From assembly GCA_035326425.1 (NCBI GenBank), contig DAOLFG010000014.1, forward strand, positions 38,237 through 102,236: 64,000 nt of DNA, given 5' to 3'. Position 1 is the first letter of the stretch, and every line of letters starts with the position of its first letter. The notes under the pieces were generated by a model. The model saw only the letters and a list, made by a program, of their open reading frames with translations, made no database searches and was not told the DNA's origin. Positions 38,836 to 46,414 of the stretch are shown one piece after another. The position numbers and the translations under genes are program-made. Origin of the DNA: CALKJU01 sp035326425. GTDB lineage: Bacteria; Pseudomonadota; Alphaproteobacteria; Geminicoccales; Geminicoccaceae.

Positions 38836-39401
38836 TGCGCCTTCGCCTCCTCGTTCCCGCCCTCCTGGGCCTGTTCGCCTGTCTGCCCTCCGCCGGGTCG
38901 CTCCTGGCCCAGGTCGCGGCCGTCCCGGGCCAGGACAGCTCCGAGCCGATCGACATCGTCGCCGACAAGCTGGTGGTCGAGCAGGACCAGCAGATCGCCA
39001 CCTTCACCGGCAACGTCGTGGCGGTGCAGGGCGAGATGACGCTCAAGTCCGACCTGCTCAGGGTGTTCTACGAGCAGCAGGAGGGCCAGGAGGCGGCGGG
39101 TGCCGCGCCGGCATCGGCCGACGACACCTCGATCCGGCGGATCGAGGCCGAGGGCAACGTCAACATCTCCAACCCCAAGGACACGGCCAGGGGCGACCGC
39201 GGCGTCTACGACCTGCCGGCCCAGAAGATGACGCTCACCGGCAACGTCGTGCTGACCAGCGGCGACAACGTCGTCAAGGGCTCGTCGCTCGACATGGATC
39301 TCGCCACCAACGTCTCCACGGTGCACAGCGACGCCAGCAGCCCCGACCGGCGCGAGCAGCGCGTGCGCGCGCTCTTCGTCCCTGGAAAGAAGGGGAGCTA
39401 G
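38835..39401 (+). CDS. lptA: LPS transport periplasmic protein LptA
   Basis: Forms the periplasmic bridge that carries LPS to the outer membrane. 188 aa with an N-terminal signal peptide (about 1-26) and an OstA/LptA beta-jellyroll. Typical repeats are IDIVADKLVVEQDQQIATFTGNV and a second YDLPAQKMTLTGNVVLTSGDNVVKG. The ATG overlaps the kdsD stop and the next gene, lptB, begins 2 nt after its stop. The usual neighbouring lptC is not between kdsD and lptA. Confidence 0.92.
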   Translation: MRLRLLVPALLGLFACLPSAGSLLAQVAAVPGQDSSEPIDIVADKLVVEQDQQIATFTGNVVAVQGEMTLKSDLLRVFYEQQEGQEAAGAAPASADDTSIRRIEAEGNVNISNPKDTARGDRGVYDLPAQKMTLTGNVVLTSGDNVVKGSSLDMDLATNVSTVHSDASSPDRREQRVRALFVPGKKGS

Positions 39402-39403
39402 GC

Positions 39404-40225
39404 TTGGCGCTGCAGGACACCGTGCTGACCGAGCGCCCGAGGGCCCTGCGGCGCGAGGTCGGCGGGATCGGCCCGGCCGCCGCTGCCGCGAGCGGGCGGC
39501 TGGAGGCGCAGGGCCTCGCCAAGCAGTATCGCGGCCGGCTGGTGCTGCGCGACGTCAGCCTGCGGGTCGACCGCGGCGAGGCCGTGGGCCTGCTCGGTCC
39601 CAACGGTGCCGGCAAGACCACCTCGTTCTACATCATCACCGGCCTGATCGCCCCCGATCGCGGCCAGGTGCTGCTCGACGGCCAGGACGTCACCCGGCTG
39701 CCGATGTACCGCCGGGCACGCCTCGGCATCGGCTACCTGCCGCAGGAAGCCTCGGTGTTCCGCGGGCTGAGCGTCGAGGACAACATCCGCGCCGTGCTCG
39801 AGGTCGCGCAGCCCGACCGCAGGAAGCGCGCCGAGGCGCTGGAGTCGCTGCTGCAGGAGTTCTCGCTGGTCCACCTGCGCAAGTCGCCGTCGCTGGCGCT
39901 CTCCGGCGGCGAGCGGCGGCGCGTCGAGATCGCGAGGGCGCTCGCCACCGATCCCTCCTTCATCCTGCTCGACGAGCCGCTGGCCGGCATCGACCCGATC
40001 AATGTCGGCGAGATCCGCGACCTCGTCTCGCACCTGAAGGAGCGCGGGCTCGGCGTGCTGATCACCGACCACAACGTCCGCGACACGCTGGACATCATCG
40101 ACCGCGCCTACATCCTGCACGACGGCGCCGTGCTGCGCGAGGGCCAGCCCGACGACATCGTCGCCGACGAGGCGGTACGGCAGGTCTATCTGGGCGAGCG
40201 GTTCACGCTCTCGGGCGGGCGCTGA
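39404..40225 (+). CDS. lptB: LPS export ABC transporter ATPase LptB
   Basis: Cytoplasmic ATPase that powers LPS extraction with LptF and LptG. 273 aa; Walker A GPNGAGKTT (K71), signature LSGGERRRVEIARAL, Walker B ILLDEPLAGIDP and the H-loop ITDHNVRDTL, all intact. A 30-residue N-terminal extension precedes the ATPase domain. The start is a TTG at 39404 with AAGGGGAG upstream. rpoN follows after 3 nt, the conserved alphaproteobacterial and gammaproteobacterial lptA-lptB-rpoN order. Confidence 0.96.
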   Translation: MALQDTVLTERPRALRREVGGIGPAAAAASGRLEAQGLAKQYRGRLVLRDVSLRVDRGEAVGLLGPNGAGKTTSFYIITGLIAPDRGQVLLDGQDVTRLPMYRRARLGIGYLPQEASVFRGLSVEDNIRAVLEVAQPDRRKRAEALESLLQEFSLVHLRKSPSLALSGGERRRVEIARALATDPSFILLDEPLAGIDPINVGEIRDLVSHLKERGLGVLITDHNVRDTLDIIDRAYILHDGAVLREGQPDDIVADEAVRQVYLGERFTLSGGR

Positions 40226-40228
40226 GCG

Positions 40229-41677
40229 ATGTCGCTGGGCCTGCGGCTGGACATCAGGCAGAGCCAGAGCCTCGTCCTCACGCCGCAGCTCCAGCAGGCC
40301 ATCAAGCTCCTGCAGCTCTCCAACCTCGAGCTCGACGGCGTGGTGTCGAAGGAGGTGGGCGAGAACCCCTTCCTCCAGCGCGTCGACAGCGAGAAGGCCG
40401 GCCGCGCGCCGGCCGAGGCCGGCGAGGCGGCGCTGAGCGGCGTTCCGGACCTGCGGCCGGCCGGCAGTGCCGTCGACGAGCCGCAGACGGCCTCGATGGG
40501 CGTGGCCCAGGACCACCGCCTGACCCTGCGCCGCGCCGCCGGCCAGGCGCCGGTCGACGGCGGCACCCCGATCGAGGAACGGCTGACGCGGCCGCGCGGC
40601 CTGCGCGAGGCGGTGGCCGAGCAGGCGCGGGTCGCCATCGCCGATCCCCGGGTCAGGCAGGTCGCCCTGCTGCTGGTCGAGGACATCGACGACGACGGCT
40701 ATCTGCGCGAGGCCGACGACGTCCTGGCAGTACGTTGCGGTTGCGATCCCGCCGCCGTCGCCGCCGCCCGGCGCGCCATCCAGTCCTGCGAGCCCACCGG
40801 CATCGGTGCCCGCGACCTCGCCGAGTGCCTCGGCCTGCAGCTCGCCGAGCGCGACCGCCTGGACCCGGCGATGCGCCGGCTGCTCGACAACCTGCCGCTG
40901 CTGGCACGCGCCGACTTCGGCGGCCTGATGCGGCTCTGCGGCGTCGATTCCGCCGATCTGCAGGACATGATCTCCGAGATCAAGGCGCTCAATCCGAAGC
41001 CGGGCCTCGCCTACACCACCGATCCGCCCGAGACCGCCATACCGGACGTGCTGATCATGCCGCTCGACGGCCGGCGATGGCGCATCGAGCTGAACAGCGC
41101 CACCCTGCCGCGCGTGCTGGTCGACGGCGCCTATTTCGCCGAGCTGTCGAGCCGCAAGCTGGAGCGGCGCGAGCGCGAGTACATGAGCGAGCGCATGCAG
41201 TCGGCCAACTGGTTGGCCAAGGCGCTGGAGCAGCGTGCCCGCACCGTGCTGCGGGTCTCCAAGGCGATCTTCGCCCGCCAGATGGGCTTCCTCACCCACG
41301 GCGTCCAGCAGCTCCGGCCGCTGGTGCTGCGCGACATCGCCGAGGCCACCGGCCTGCACGAGAGCACGGTGAGCCGCGCCACCAGCGACAAGTACGTCGC
41401 CACCCCCTGGGGGACGTTCCCGCTCAAATATTTCTTCACCACCGCCATCGCCGCCACCTCGGGCGAGGAGAGCCACAGTGCGGAGGCGATCCGCCAGCAG
41501 ATCAAGCGCATGGTCGACCGCGAGACCGCCGACAACGTGCTGTCCGACGACCAGATCGTGGCGGCGCTCGGCAAGTCGGGGGTGGCGATCGCCCGGCGGA
41601 CGGTGGCGAAGTACCGCGAGGCCCTGGGCATCGCGTCCTCCGTCCAGCGCCGCCGCCTGAAGTCGCTGGGCCGCTAG
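40229..41677 (+). CDS. rpoN: RNA polymerase sigma-54 factor
   Basis: Alternative sigma factor for -24/-12 promoters of nitrogen and other genes; needs enhancer-binding ATPases. 482 aa. Region I is glutamine/leucine-rich (QSQSLVLTPQLQQAIKLLQL), the core-binding and DNA-binding regions follow, and the RpoN box ARRTVAKYREAL is near the C-terminus (about 455). ATG at 40229, 3 nt after lptB. No ribosome hibernation factor gene follows; ptsN is next, 181 nt away, behind its own promoter candidate. Confidence 0.97.
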   Translation: MSLGLRLDIRQSQSLVLTPQLQQAIKLLQLSNLELDGVVSKEVGENPFLQRVDSEKAGRAPAEAGEAALSGVPDLRPAGSAVDEPQTASMGVAQDHRLTLRRAAGQAPVDGGTPIEERLTRPRGLREAVAEQARVAIADPRVRQVALLLVEDIDDDGYLREADDVLAVRCGCDPAAVAAARRAIQSCEPTGIGARDLAECLGLQLAERDRLDPAMRRLLDNLPLLARADFGGLMRLCGVDSADLQDMISEIKALNPKPGLAYTTDPPETAIPDVLIMPLDGRRWRIELNSATLPRVLVDGAYFAELSSRKLERREREYMSERMQSANWLAKALEQRARTVLRVSKAIFARQMGFLTHGVQQLRPLVLRDIAEATGLHESTVSRATSDKYVATPWGTFPLKYFFTTAIAATSGEESHSAEAIRQQIKRMVDRETADNVLSDDQIVAALGKSGVAIARRTVAKYREALGIASSVQRRRLKSLGR

Positions 41678-41704
41678 CCGTGCGAGGGACGATGCTTCGG
41701 CAGC

Positions 41705-41733
41705 TTGACATTGTGCCGTGCAACATCACAAAT
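41705..41733 (+). promoter_or_regulatory. Candidate promoter for the ptsN-hprK-rapZ block
   Basis: A perfect TTGACA (41705-41710), a 17-nt spacer and ACAAAT (41728-41733) in the 181-bp gap between rpoN and ptsN. Initiation would be near 41740, about 119 nt upstream of the ptsN ATG. I found no credible ORF in this gap. Confidence 0.45.
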
Positions 41734-41858
41734 CGCCTGCCCATGTCGGACGTCCCCGTCGACATCCCAACGCGCCGCCTCCCGGTGTCCTCGTATCGGC
41801 CGGGAAAAGCGGCGAGAAGCAGCGCCTCGAACGGCGCCATCGGCCGGATCGCGCCGCC

Positions 41859-42326
41859 ATGATCGACATGACCGAGCTGCTGGCACCGAGCCGGGTGCTG
41901 GTCGGGCTGAGGCCCGGAAGCAAGCGCCAGCTGCTGCAGGAGCTGGCCGACGAGGCGGCGGCCGCCACCGGCCTGCCCGCCAAGCCGATCCTGGAATCGC
42001 TGATCCAGCGCGAGAAGCTCGGCACCACTGGCGTCGGCGACGGCCTCGCCATCCCGCACGCCAAGGTGCAGGGCCTGCCGGGTCTCATGGGCTTCTTCGC
42101 CAAGCTCGCCAAGCCGGTCGAGTTCGACGCCCTCGACGACAAGCCGGTCGACATCGTCTTCCTGCTGCTGGCGCCCGAGAACGCCGGCGCCGAGCACCTG
42201 AAGGCGCTGGCGCGGATCGCCCGGGTGCTGCGCGATCCGGCGACCTGCGCCCAGCTCCGCGACGTCACCGATCCCGTCCAGGCCTATGGCCTGCTGACCG
42301 GCCGGGCCCAGAGCCATGCCGCCTGA
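41859..42326 (+). CDS. ptsN: PTS IIA-like nitrogen-regulatory protein PtsN
   Basis: EIIA-Ntr, the terminal phosphoacceptor of the regulatory nitrogen PTS, which influences potassium and nitrogen physiology rather than sugar uptake. 155 aa; the phosphorylated histidine is H67 in DGLAIPHAKV. Other motifs include LGTTGVGDG and FLLLAPENAGAEHLKALARIARVLRD. The ATG at 41859 is preferred over upstream in-frame starts that lack similarity. It lies downstream of rpoN, as in most proteobacteria, but without hpf between. Confidence 0.94.
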   Translation: MIDMTELLAPSRVLVGLRPGSKRQLLQELADEAAAATGLPAKPILESLIQREKLGTTGVGDGLAIPHAKVQGLPGLMGFFAKLAKPVEFDALDDKPVDIVFLLLAPENAGAEHLKALARIARVLRDPATCAQLRDVTDPVQAYGLLTGRAQSHAA

Positions 42327-42387
42327 ACCGCGCGCCAGCCGCCGTCTCGATATGTCGCCGACCCGGTCCTGAAGCCGGGTCCACGGC

Positions 42388-42819
42388 ATGACGGCCGGCC
42401 TCTCCGCCACGATCCACGCCAGCTGCGTCAGCTGGCATGAGCGTGGCGTGCTGCTGGCCGGGCCCTCGGGCGCGGGCAAGTCCGACCTGGCGCTGCGGCT
42501 GATCGAGGCCGGCGCCGTGCTGGTGGCCGACGACCTGGTCGCCGTCAGCCGCGACGGGAAGGGGCTGCGGGCGCGGCCCGTGGCCCTGCCCGGCTTGATC
42601 GAGCTGCGCGGCCAGGGCATCTACCGGATGGCCTACCGCCCGGAGACGCCGCTCGACCTCTGTGTCCGCCTCGGAACGGACCTGCCCGATCGGCTGCCCG
42701 AGCCCGGCGCCACCTTCACGCTGCTCGACGCCGAGATCCCCGCCATCGACCTCGACCCGCGCCTGCCCTCGGCCGTCGCCCGCCTCCGGCTGGCGGTCTG
42801 CGGCACACGGGTGCATTGA
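42388..42819 (+). CDS. hprK: HPr kinase/phosphorylase, short alphaproteobacterial form
   Basis: Phosphorylates and dephosphorylates the regulatory serine of HPr. 143 aa, representing only the C-terminal kinase domain of the Gram-positive enzyme. Walker A GPSGAGKS is at residues 25-32, LVADD follows at 46-50, and the HprK signature IELRGQGI is at about 71-78. The N-terminal domain is missing, as is normal for alphaproteobacteria. The rapZ start overlaps its stop, and the target HPr gene is about 1.3 kb downstream. Confidence 0.94.
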   Translation: MTAGLSATIHASCVSWHERGVLLAGPSGAGKSDLALRLIEAGAVLVADDLVAVSRDGKGLRARPVALPGLIELRGQGIYRMAYRPETPLDLCVRLGTDLPDRLPEPGATFTLLDAEIPAIDLDPRLPSAVARLRLAVCGTRVH

Positions 42820-43700
42820 GCGTGGCGCCGTCCCGGACCGTGGTGGTGACGGGCATGGCGGGTGCCGGCCGCTCGACCTGCCTGAAGGCCCTGGAGGACG
42901 GCGGATTCGAGGCGGTCGACAACCTGCCGCTCGACCTGCTGGCGCGCCTGCTCGGCACCGCCGGGCCGCCGGCCTGGGATCTCGCCATAGGCATCGACAG
43001 CCGCACCCGCGACTTCGCCCCGCGGGCACTGTCCTCGCTCATGCGCCAGGCCGCCGAGTCGGGTACCCCCAGCACGCTGCTCTACCTCGAATGCGACGAC
43101 GAGATCCTGCGCCGGCGGTTCACCGAGACGCGGCGACGCCATCCCTTGGCCGTCGACCGGCCGGTCGGCGACGGCATCGCCCGCGAGCGCGAGCTGCTGG
43201 CGCCGCTCAAGGCCGAGGCCGACGTCGTCATCGACACCAGCCTGCTGACGGTGGCCGACTTCCGCCGCCTGCTGGCCGAGCGCTTCCCGGCCGCCCCCGG
43301 CGGCGGCCTCGCCGTCACCGTCCTGTCCTTCGCCTACCGCCAGGGCCTGCCGCGCGAGGCCGACATGGTGATCGACGCTCGATTCCTCCGCAACCCGCAC
43401 TATGTCGACCATCTGCGCCCGCTCACCGGCCTCGACGCCGGGGTGCGGGAGCATGTGCGGGCTGATCCCGATTTCGCCGGATTCGTCGGTGGGCTCGAGG
43501 CGATGCTGCTGCCACTCCTTCCGCGCTACCACGCGGAGGGCAAAAGCTATTTCACGATCGGGGTCGGCTGCACCGGCGGCCGCCATCGGTCGGTGTTCGT
43601 CGCGGAAGAGCTGGCCGCTCGGCTCACGGCGGCGGGGTGGCCGGCACGGCCGCTCCATCGCGAGCTGCGCGCCGCCGGATTGACAGGGGATCTGACATGA
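42816..43700 (+). CDS. rapZ: RNase adapter protein RapZ (YvcJ family)
   Basis: A nucleotide-binding regulator; in E. coli RapZ guides RNase E to the GlmZ small RNA. 294 aa with a P-loop GMAGAGRST near residue 13, in which the lysine position is arginine, followed by GGFEAVDNLPL. The C-terminal half holds the conserved FAYRQGLPREADMVIDARFLRNPHY and CTGGRHRSV motifs. The start is a TTG overlapping the hprK stop (TTGA); a GTG at 42822 is an alternative. It lies in the rpoN-PTS cluster, as in many proteobacteria. Confidence 0.93.
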   Translation: MSVAPSRTVVVTGMAGAGRSTCLKALEDGGFEAVDNLPLDLLARLLGTAGPPAWDLAIGIDSRTRDFAPRALSSLMRQAAESGTPSTLLYLECDDEILRRRFTETRRRHPLAVDRPVGDGIARERELLAPLKAEADVVIDTSLLTVADFRRLLAERFPAAPGGGLAVTVLSFAYRQGLPREADMVIDARFLRNPHYVDHLRPLTGLDAGVREHVRADPDFAGFVGGLEAMLLPLLPRYHAEGKSYFTIGVGCTGGRHRSVFVAEELAARLTAAGWPARPLHRELRAAGLTGDLT

Positions 43701-44104
43701 TCGGGCTCGTCCTGGTGACGCACGGCCGGCTGGCCGAGGAGTTCGTCGCCGCGATGCAGCACGTCGTAGGGCCGCAGCAGCAGATCGCAGCGGTCTGCAT
43801 CGAGGCCGACGACGACATCGAGCAGCGGCGCGGCGACATCGTCCGGGCGCTGCGCGAGGTCGACAGCGGCGAGGGTGTCGTGATCCTCACCGACATGTTC
43901 GGCGGCACACCGTCCAACCTCGCCATCTCGACCATGGATCGCCCCGGCATCGAGGTGATCGCCGGCGTCAACCTGCCGATGCTCATCAAGCTCGCCAGCG
44001 TCCGTGACGGCGAGCCGCTGCACGAGGCGGTGCGCGCCGCCCAGGAGGCCGGCCGCAAATACATCAACGTCGCGAGCCAGCTGCTGGCCGTGGACCGCGG
44101 CTGA
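43697..44104 (+). CDS. PTS EIIA component, mannose/fructose (ManX) type
   Basis: A 135-aa phosphocarrier whose active histidine is H9 in VLVTHGRLAEE. The DMFGGTPSNLA and VIAGVNLPMLIKLA motifs are typical of the EIIA-Man fold. No EIIB, EIIC or EIID genes are present, so this is a regulatory branch of the nitrogen PTS rather than a sugar transporter, as is known in alphaproteobacteria. The ATG overlaps the rapZ stop (ATGA) and the HPr gene starts immediately after its TGA. Confidence 0.92.
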   Translation: MIGLVLVTHGRLAEEFVAAMQHVVGPQQQIAAVCIEADDDIEQRRGDIVRALREVDSGEGVVILTDMFGGTPSNLAISTMDRPGIEVIAGVNLPMLIKLASVRDGEPLHEAVRAAQEAGRKYINVASQLLAVDRG

Positions 44105-44389
44105 ATGGACCGCTCGGCCGGCGGGCCGGTGCAGGCCCGGGTGAAGATCGTCAACCTGCGCGGGCTGCACGCCCGCGCCGCCGCCAAGTTCGTCAAGCTC
44201 GCCGACACCTTCGACGCCCGCGTCGAGGTGACCAAGGACGACCTCACCGTCGCCGGCACCTCGATCCTGGGCCTGATGATGCTGGCCGCCGCCACCGGCT
44301 CGCACCTGGAAATGCGGGCGGTCGGCGCCGAGGCCAGCCAGGCCATCGAGGCGCTCATCGCACTGGTCTCGCGCGGCTTCGACGAGTGA
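44105..44389 (+). CDS. ptsH: HPr-like phosphocarrier (NPr)
   Basis: Shuttles phosphate from EI-Ntr (PtsP, not in the window) to the EIIA proteins. 94 aa. The catalytic histidine is H22 in LRGLHARAAAKFV and the regulatory serine for HprK is S53 in GTSILGLMML. It begins directly after the EIIA stop and ends the block ptsN-hprK-rapZ-EIIA-HPr, which together forms a phosphorylation cascade with both His and Ser control. Confidence 0.94.
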   Translation: MDRSAGGPVQARVKIVNLRGLHARAAAKFVKLADTFDARVEVTKDDLTVAGTSILGLMMLAAATGSHLEMRAVGAEASQAIEALIALVSRGFDE

Positions 44390-44444
44390 TTGCCGGCGAC
44401 TGTGGCCGCAACCGGCCGCGTCGCGAACGGACCGGCTCTTGCCG

Positions 44445-44502
44445 GGCCGCGGGCGGCCGTGCTTTATCCGCCGCCGATTCGCGGGCGGCCGCAAGGGCGG
44501 CC
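44445..44502 (+). other. Two GGCCGC/GCGGCC hairpins in the ahcY leader
   Basis: The 163-bp gap between ptsH and ahcY holds two perfect 6-bp stems with the same arms: 44445-44458 (loop GG) and 44487-44502 (loop AAGG). They could be terminators for ptsH without a T-tract or part of a structured ahcY leader. The known SAH riboswitch consensus was not recognised. Confidence 0.3.
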
Positions 44503-44552
44503 CGGACCCCGCGCGCCGCTCACGCGTGCCTCCGGCATGCTCCAGGGATTGC

Positions 44553-45956
44553 ATGATGACACGAGCCGACGATTACAAGGTCGCCGATATCGCGCTGGCC
44601 GACTGGGGTCGCAAGGAGATCGCGATCGCCGAGACCGAGATGCCGGGCCTGATGGCGCTGCGGCAGGAATACGGCGCCGGCAAGCCGCTGAAGGGTGCCC
44701 GCATCGCCGGCTCGCTGCACATGACCATCCAGACGGCGGTGCTGATCGAGACGCTGGCGCATCTGGGTGCCGACATCCGCTGGGCGTCCTGCAACATCTT
44801 CTCGACCCAGGACCATGCCGCCGCCGCCATCGCCGCCCGCGGCATCCCGGTGTTCGCCGTCAAGGGCGAGACCCTCGACGAGTATTGGGACTACGCCCAT
44901 CGCATCTGCGAGTGGGGTGACGGCGGCCTGCCCAACATGATCCTCGACGACGGCGGCGACGCCACGCTGCTGGCCCAGCTCGGCCGCAGGGCCGAGAAGG
45001 ATCCGTCGCTGATCGCCGACCCGCAGAGCGAGGAGGAGGAGGCGCTCTTCAAGGCGATGCGCAGGCGCATCACCGAGAAGCCCGGCTGGTACACGGCACT
45101 CGGCGACGCCATCAGGGGCGTGTCGGAGGAGACCACCACCGGCGTCCATCGGCTCTACGAGCTCGAGCGCAAGGGCGAGCTGCTGTTCCCGGCGATCAAC
45201 GTCAACGACAGCGTCACCAAGTCGAAGTTCGACAACCTCTACGGCTGCCGCGAGAGCCTGGTCGACGGCATCCGCCGCGCCACCGACGTGATGATGGCCG
45301 GCAAGGTGGCGGTGGTCTGCGGCTACGGCGACGTCGGCAAGGGCTCGGCCGCCTCGCTGCGCAATGCCGGTGCCCGCGTCGTCGTCACCGAGATCGACCC
45401 GATCTGCGCCCTGCAGGCGGCGATGGAGGGCTACGAGGTCAACACCATGGACGAGATGGCGCCGCGTGCCGACATCTTCGTCACCGCCACCGGCAATGTC
45501 GACGTCATCACCATCGAGCACATGCGGGCGATGAAGGACCGGGCCATCGTCTGCAACATCGGCCACTTCGACAGCGAGATCCAGGTCGGGGCGCTGCGCA
45601 ACTACCGCTGGCACAACGTCAAGCCGCAGGTCGACGAGATCGAGTTCCCGGACGGCAAGCGCATGCTGCTCCTCGCCGAGGGCCGCCTCGTCAACCTGGG
45701 TTGCGCCACCGGGCATCCGAGCTTCGTGATGTCGGCGTCGTTCACCAACCAGACGCTGGCGCAGATCGAGCTGTGGACGCGCGGCGACCGCTACGAGCGC
45801 AAGGTCTACACCCTGCCCAAGAAGCTCGACGAGAAGGTGGCCGCCCTGCACCTCGAGAAGATCGGCGTCAAGCTGACCAGGCTCAACGACAAGCAGGCGA
45901 AGTACATCGGTGTCGGCGACAGCGGGCCCTTCAAGCCCGAGCACTACCGCTACTGA
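44553..45956 (+). CDS. ahcY: Adenosylhomocysteinase
   Basis: Hydrolyses S-adenosylhomocysteine to adenosine and homocysteine in the activated-methyl cycle. 467 aa. The NAD-binding motif is GYGDVGKGSAASL; substrate motifs include SLHMTIQTAVLIETL, NVNDSVTKSKFDNLYGCRESL and the C-terminal KYIGVGDSGPFKPEHYRY. The start is the ATG at 44553 (a second ATG follows at once). Its last 47 nt overlap the earliest tsaE start. The ptsH-ahcY neighbourhood is common in alphaproteobacteria. Confidence 0.97.
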   Translation: MMTRADDYKVADIALADWGRKEIAIAETEMPGLMALRQEYGAGKPLKGARIAGSLHMTIQTAVLIETLAHLGADIRWASCNIFSTQDHAAAAIAARGIPVFAVKGETLDEYWDYAHRICEWGDGGLPNMILDDGGDATLLAQLGRRAEKDPSLIADPQSEEEEALFKAMRRRITEKPGWYTALGDAIRGVSEETTTGVHRLYELERKGELLFPAINVNDSVTKSKFDNLYGCRESLVDGIRRATDVMMAGKVAVVCGYGDVGKGSAASLRNAGARVVVTEIDPICALQAAMEGYEVNTMDEMAPRADIFVTATGNVDVITIEHMRAMKDRAIVCNIGHFDSEIQVGALRNYRWHNVKPQVDEIEFPDGKRMLLLAEGRLVNLGCATGHPSFVMSASFTNQTLAQIELWTRGDRYERKVYTLPKKLDEKVAALHLEKIGVKLTRLNDKQAKYIGVGDSGPFKPEHYRY

Positions 45957-46404
45957 GCTGTCGCTGCCGGACCTCGCCGCGACCAGGGCGTTCGCGGCGA
46001 GGCTGGCGGCCCTGCTCCGCCCCGGCGACCTCGTCGGCCTCGAAGGCGACCTCGGCGCCGGCAAGAGCGAGCTGGCCCGCGCCGTGATCCGGGCGCTGGC
46101 CGGGGCCGAGATCGAGGTGCCGAGCCCCAGCTTCACGCTGGTGCAGCACTACGACCTGCCACACTTTCCCGTGGTCCATGCCGACCTCTACCGGCTCTCC
46201 GACGCCGGCGAGGTGGCCGAGCTCGGTCTCGACGAGACGCTGCAGGCCGGAGCCCTGCTGGTCGAATGGCCCGAGCGTACCGGGGACCAGCTGCCGGCCG
46301 ACCGGCTGACCATCCGTCTCGCCGTCGCCGAGGATTCCGACACCCGCACCGTCGTGGTCGAGGCCGGGCCCGGCTGGCGCGATCGCCTCGCCGATCTGGT
46401 ATAG
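45910..46404 (+). CDS. tsaE: tRNA t6A37 synthesis ATPase TsaE
   Basis: Cytoplasmic ATPase that works with TsaB and TsaD to make threonylcarbamoyladenosine at position 37 of ANN-decoding tRNAs. 164 aa from the GTG at 45910. P-loop GDLGAGKSELAR; then PSPSFTLVQHYD and HADLYRLSDAGEVAELGLDE, all typical of the family. The first 16 residues are encoded inside ahcY and look unlike the family, so the true start may be later, but no ATG, GTG or TTG is seen before the conserved LPDLAATRAFA. addB starts 11 nt downstream. Confidence 0.9.
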   Translation: MSATAGPSSPSTTATELSLPDLAATRAFAARLAALLRPGDLVGLEGDLGAGKSELARAVIRALAGAEIEVPSPSFTLVQHYDLPHFPVVHADLYRLSDAGEVAELGLDETLQAGALLVEWPERTGDQLPADRLTIRLAVAEDSDTRTVVVEAGPGWRDRLADLV

Positions 46405-46414
46405 AGGCCGCCGC

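Noticed and set aside
44390..44552. SAH riboswitch upstream of ahcY
   Set aside because: The location is right but I could not match the conserved SAH riboswitch core, so only generic hairpins are reported.
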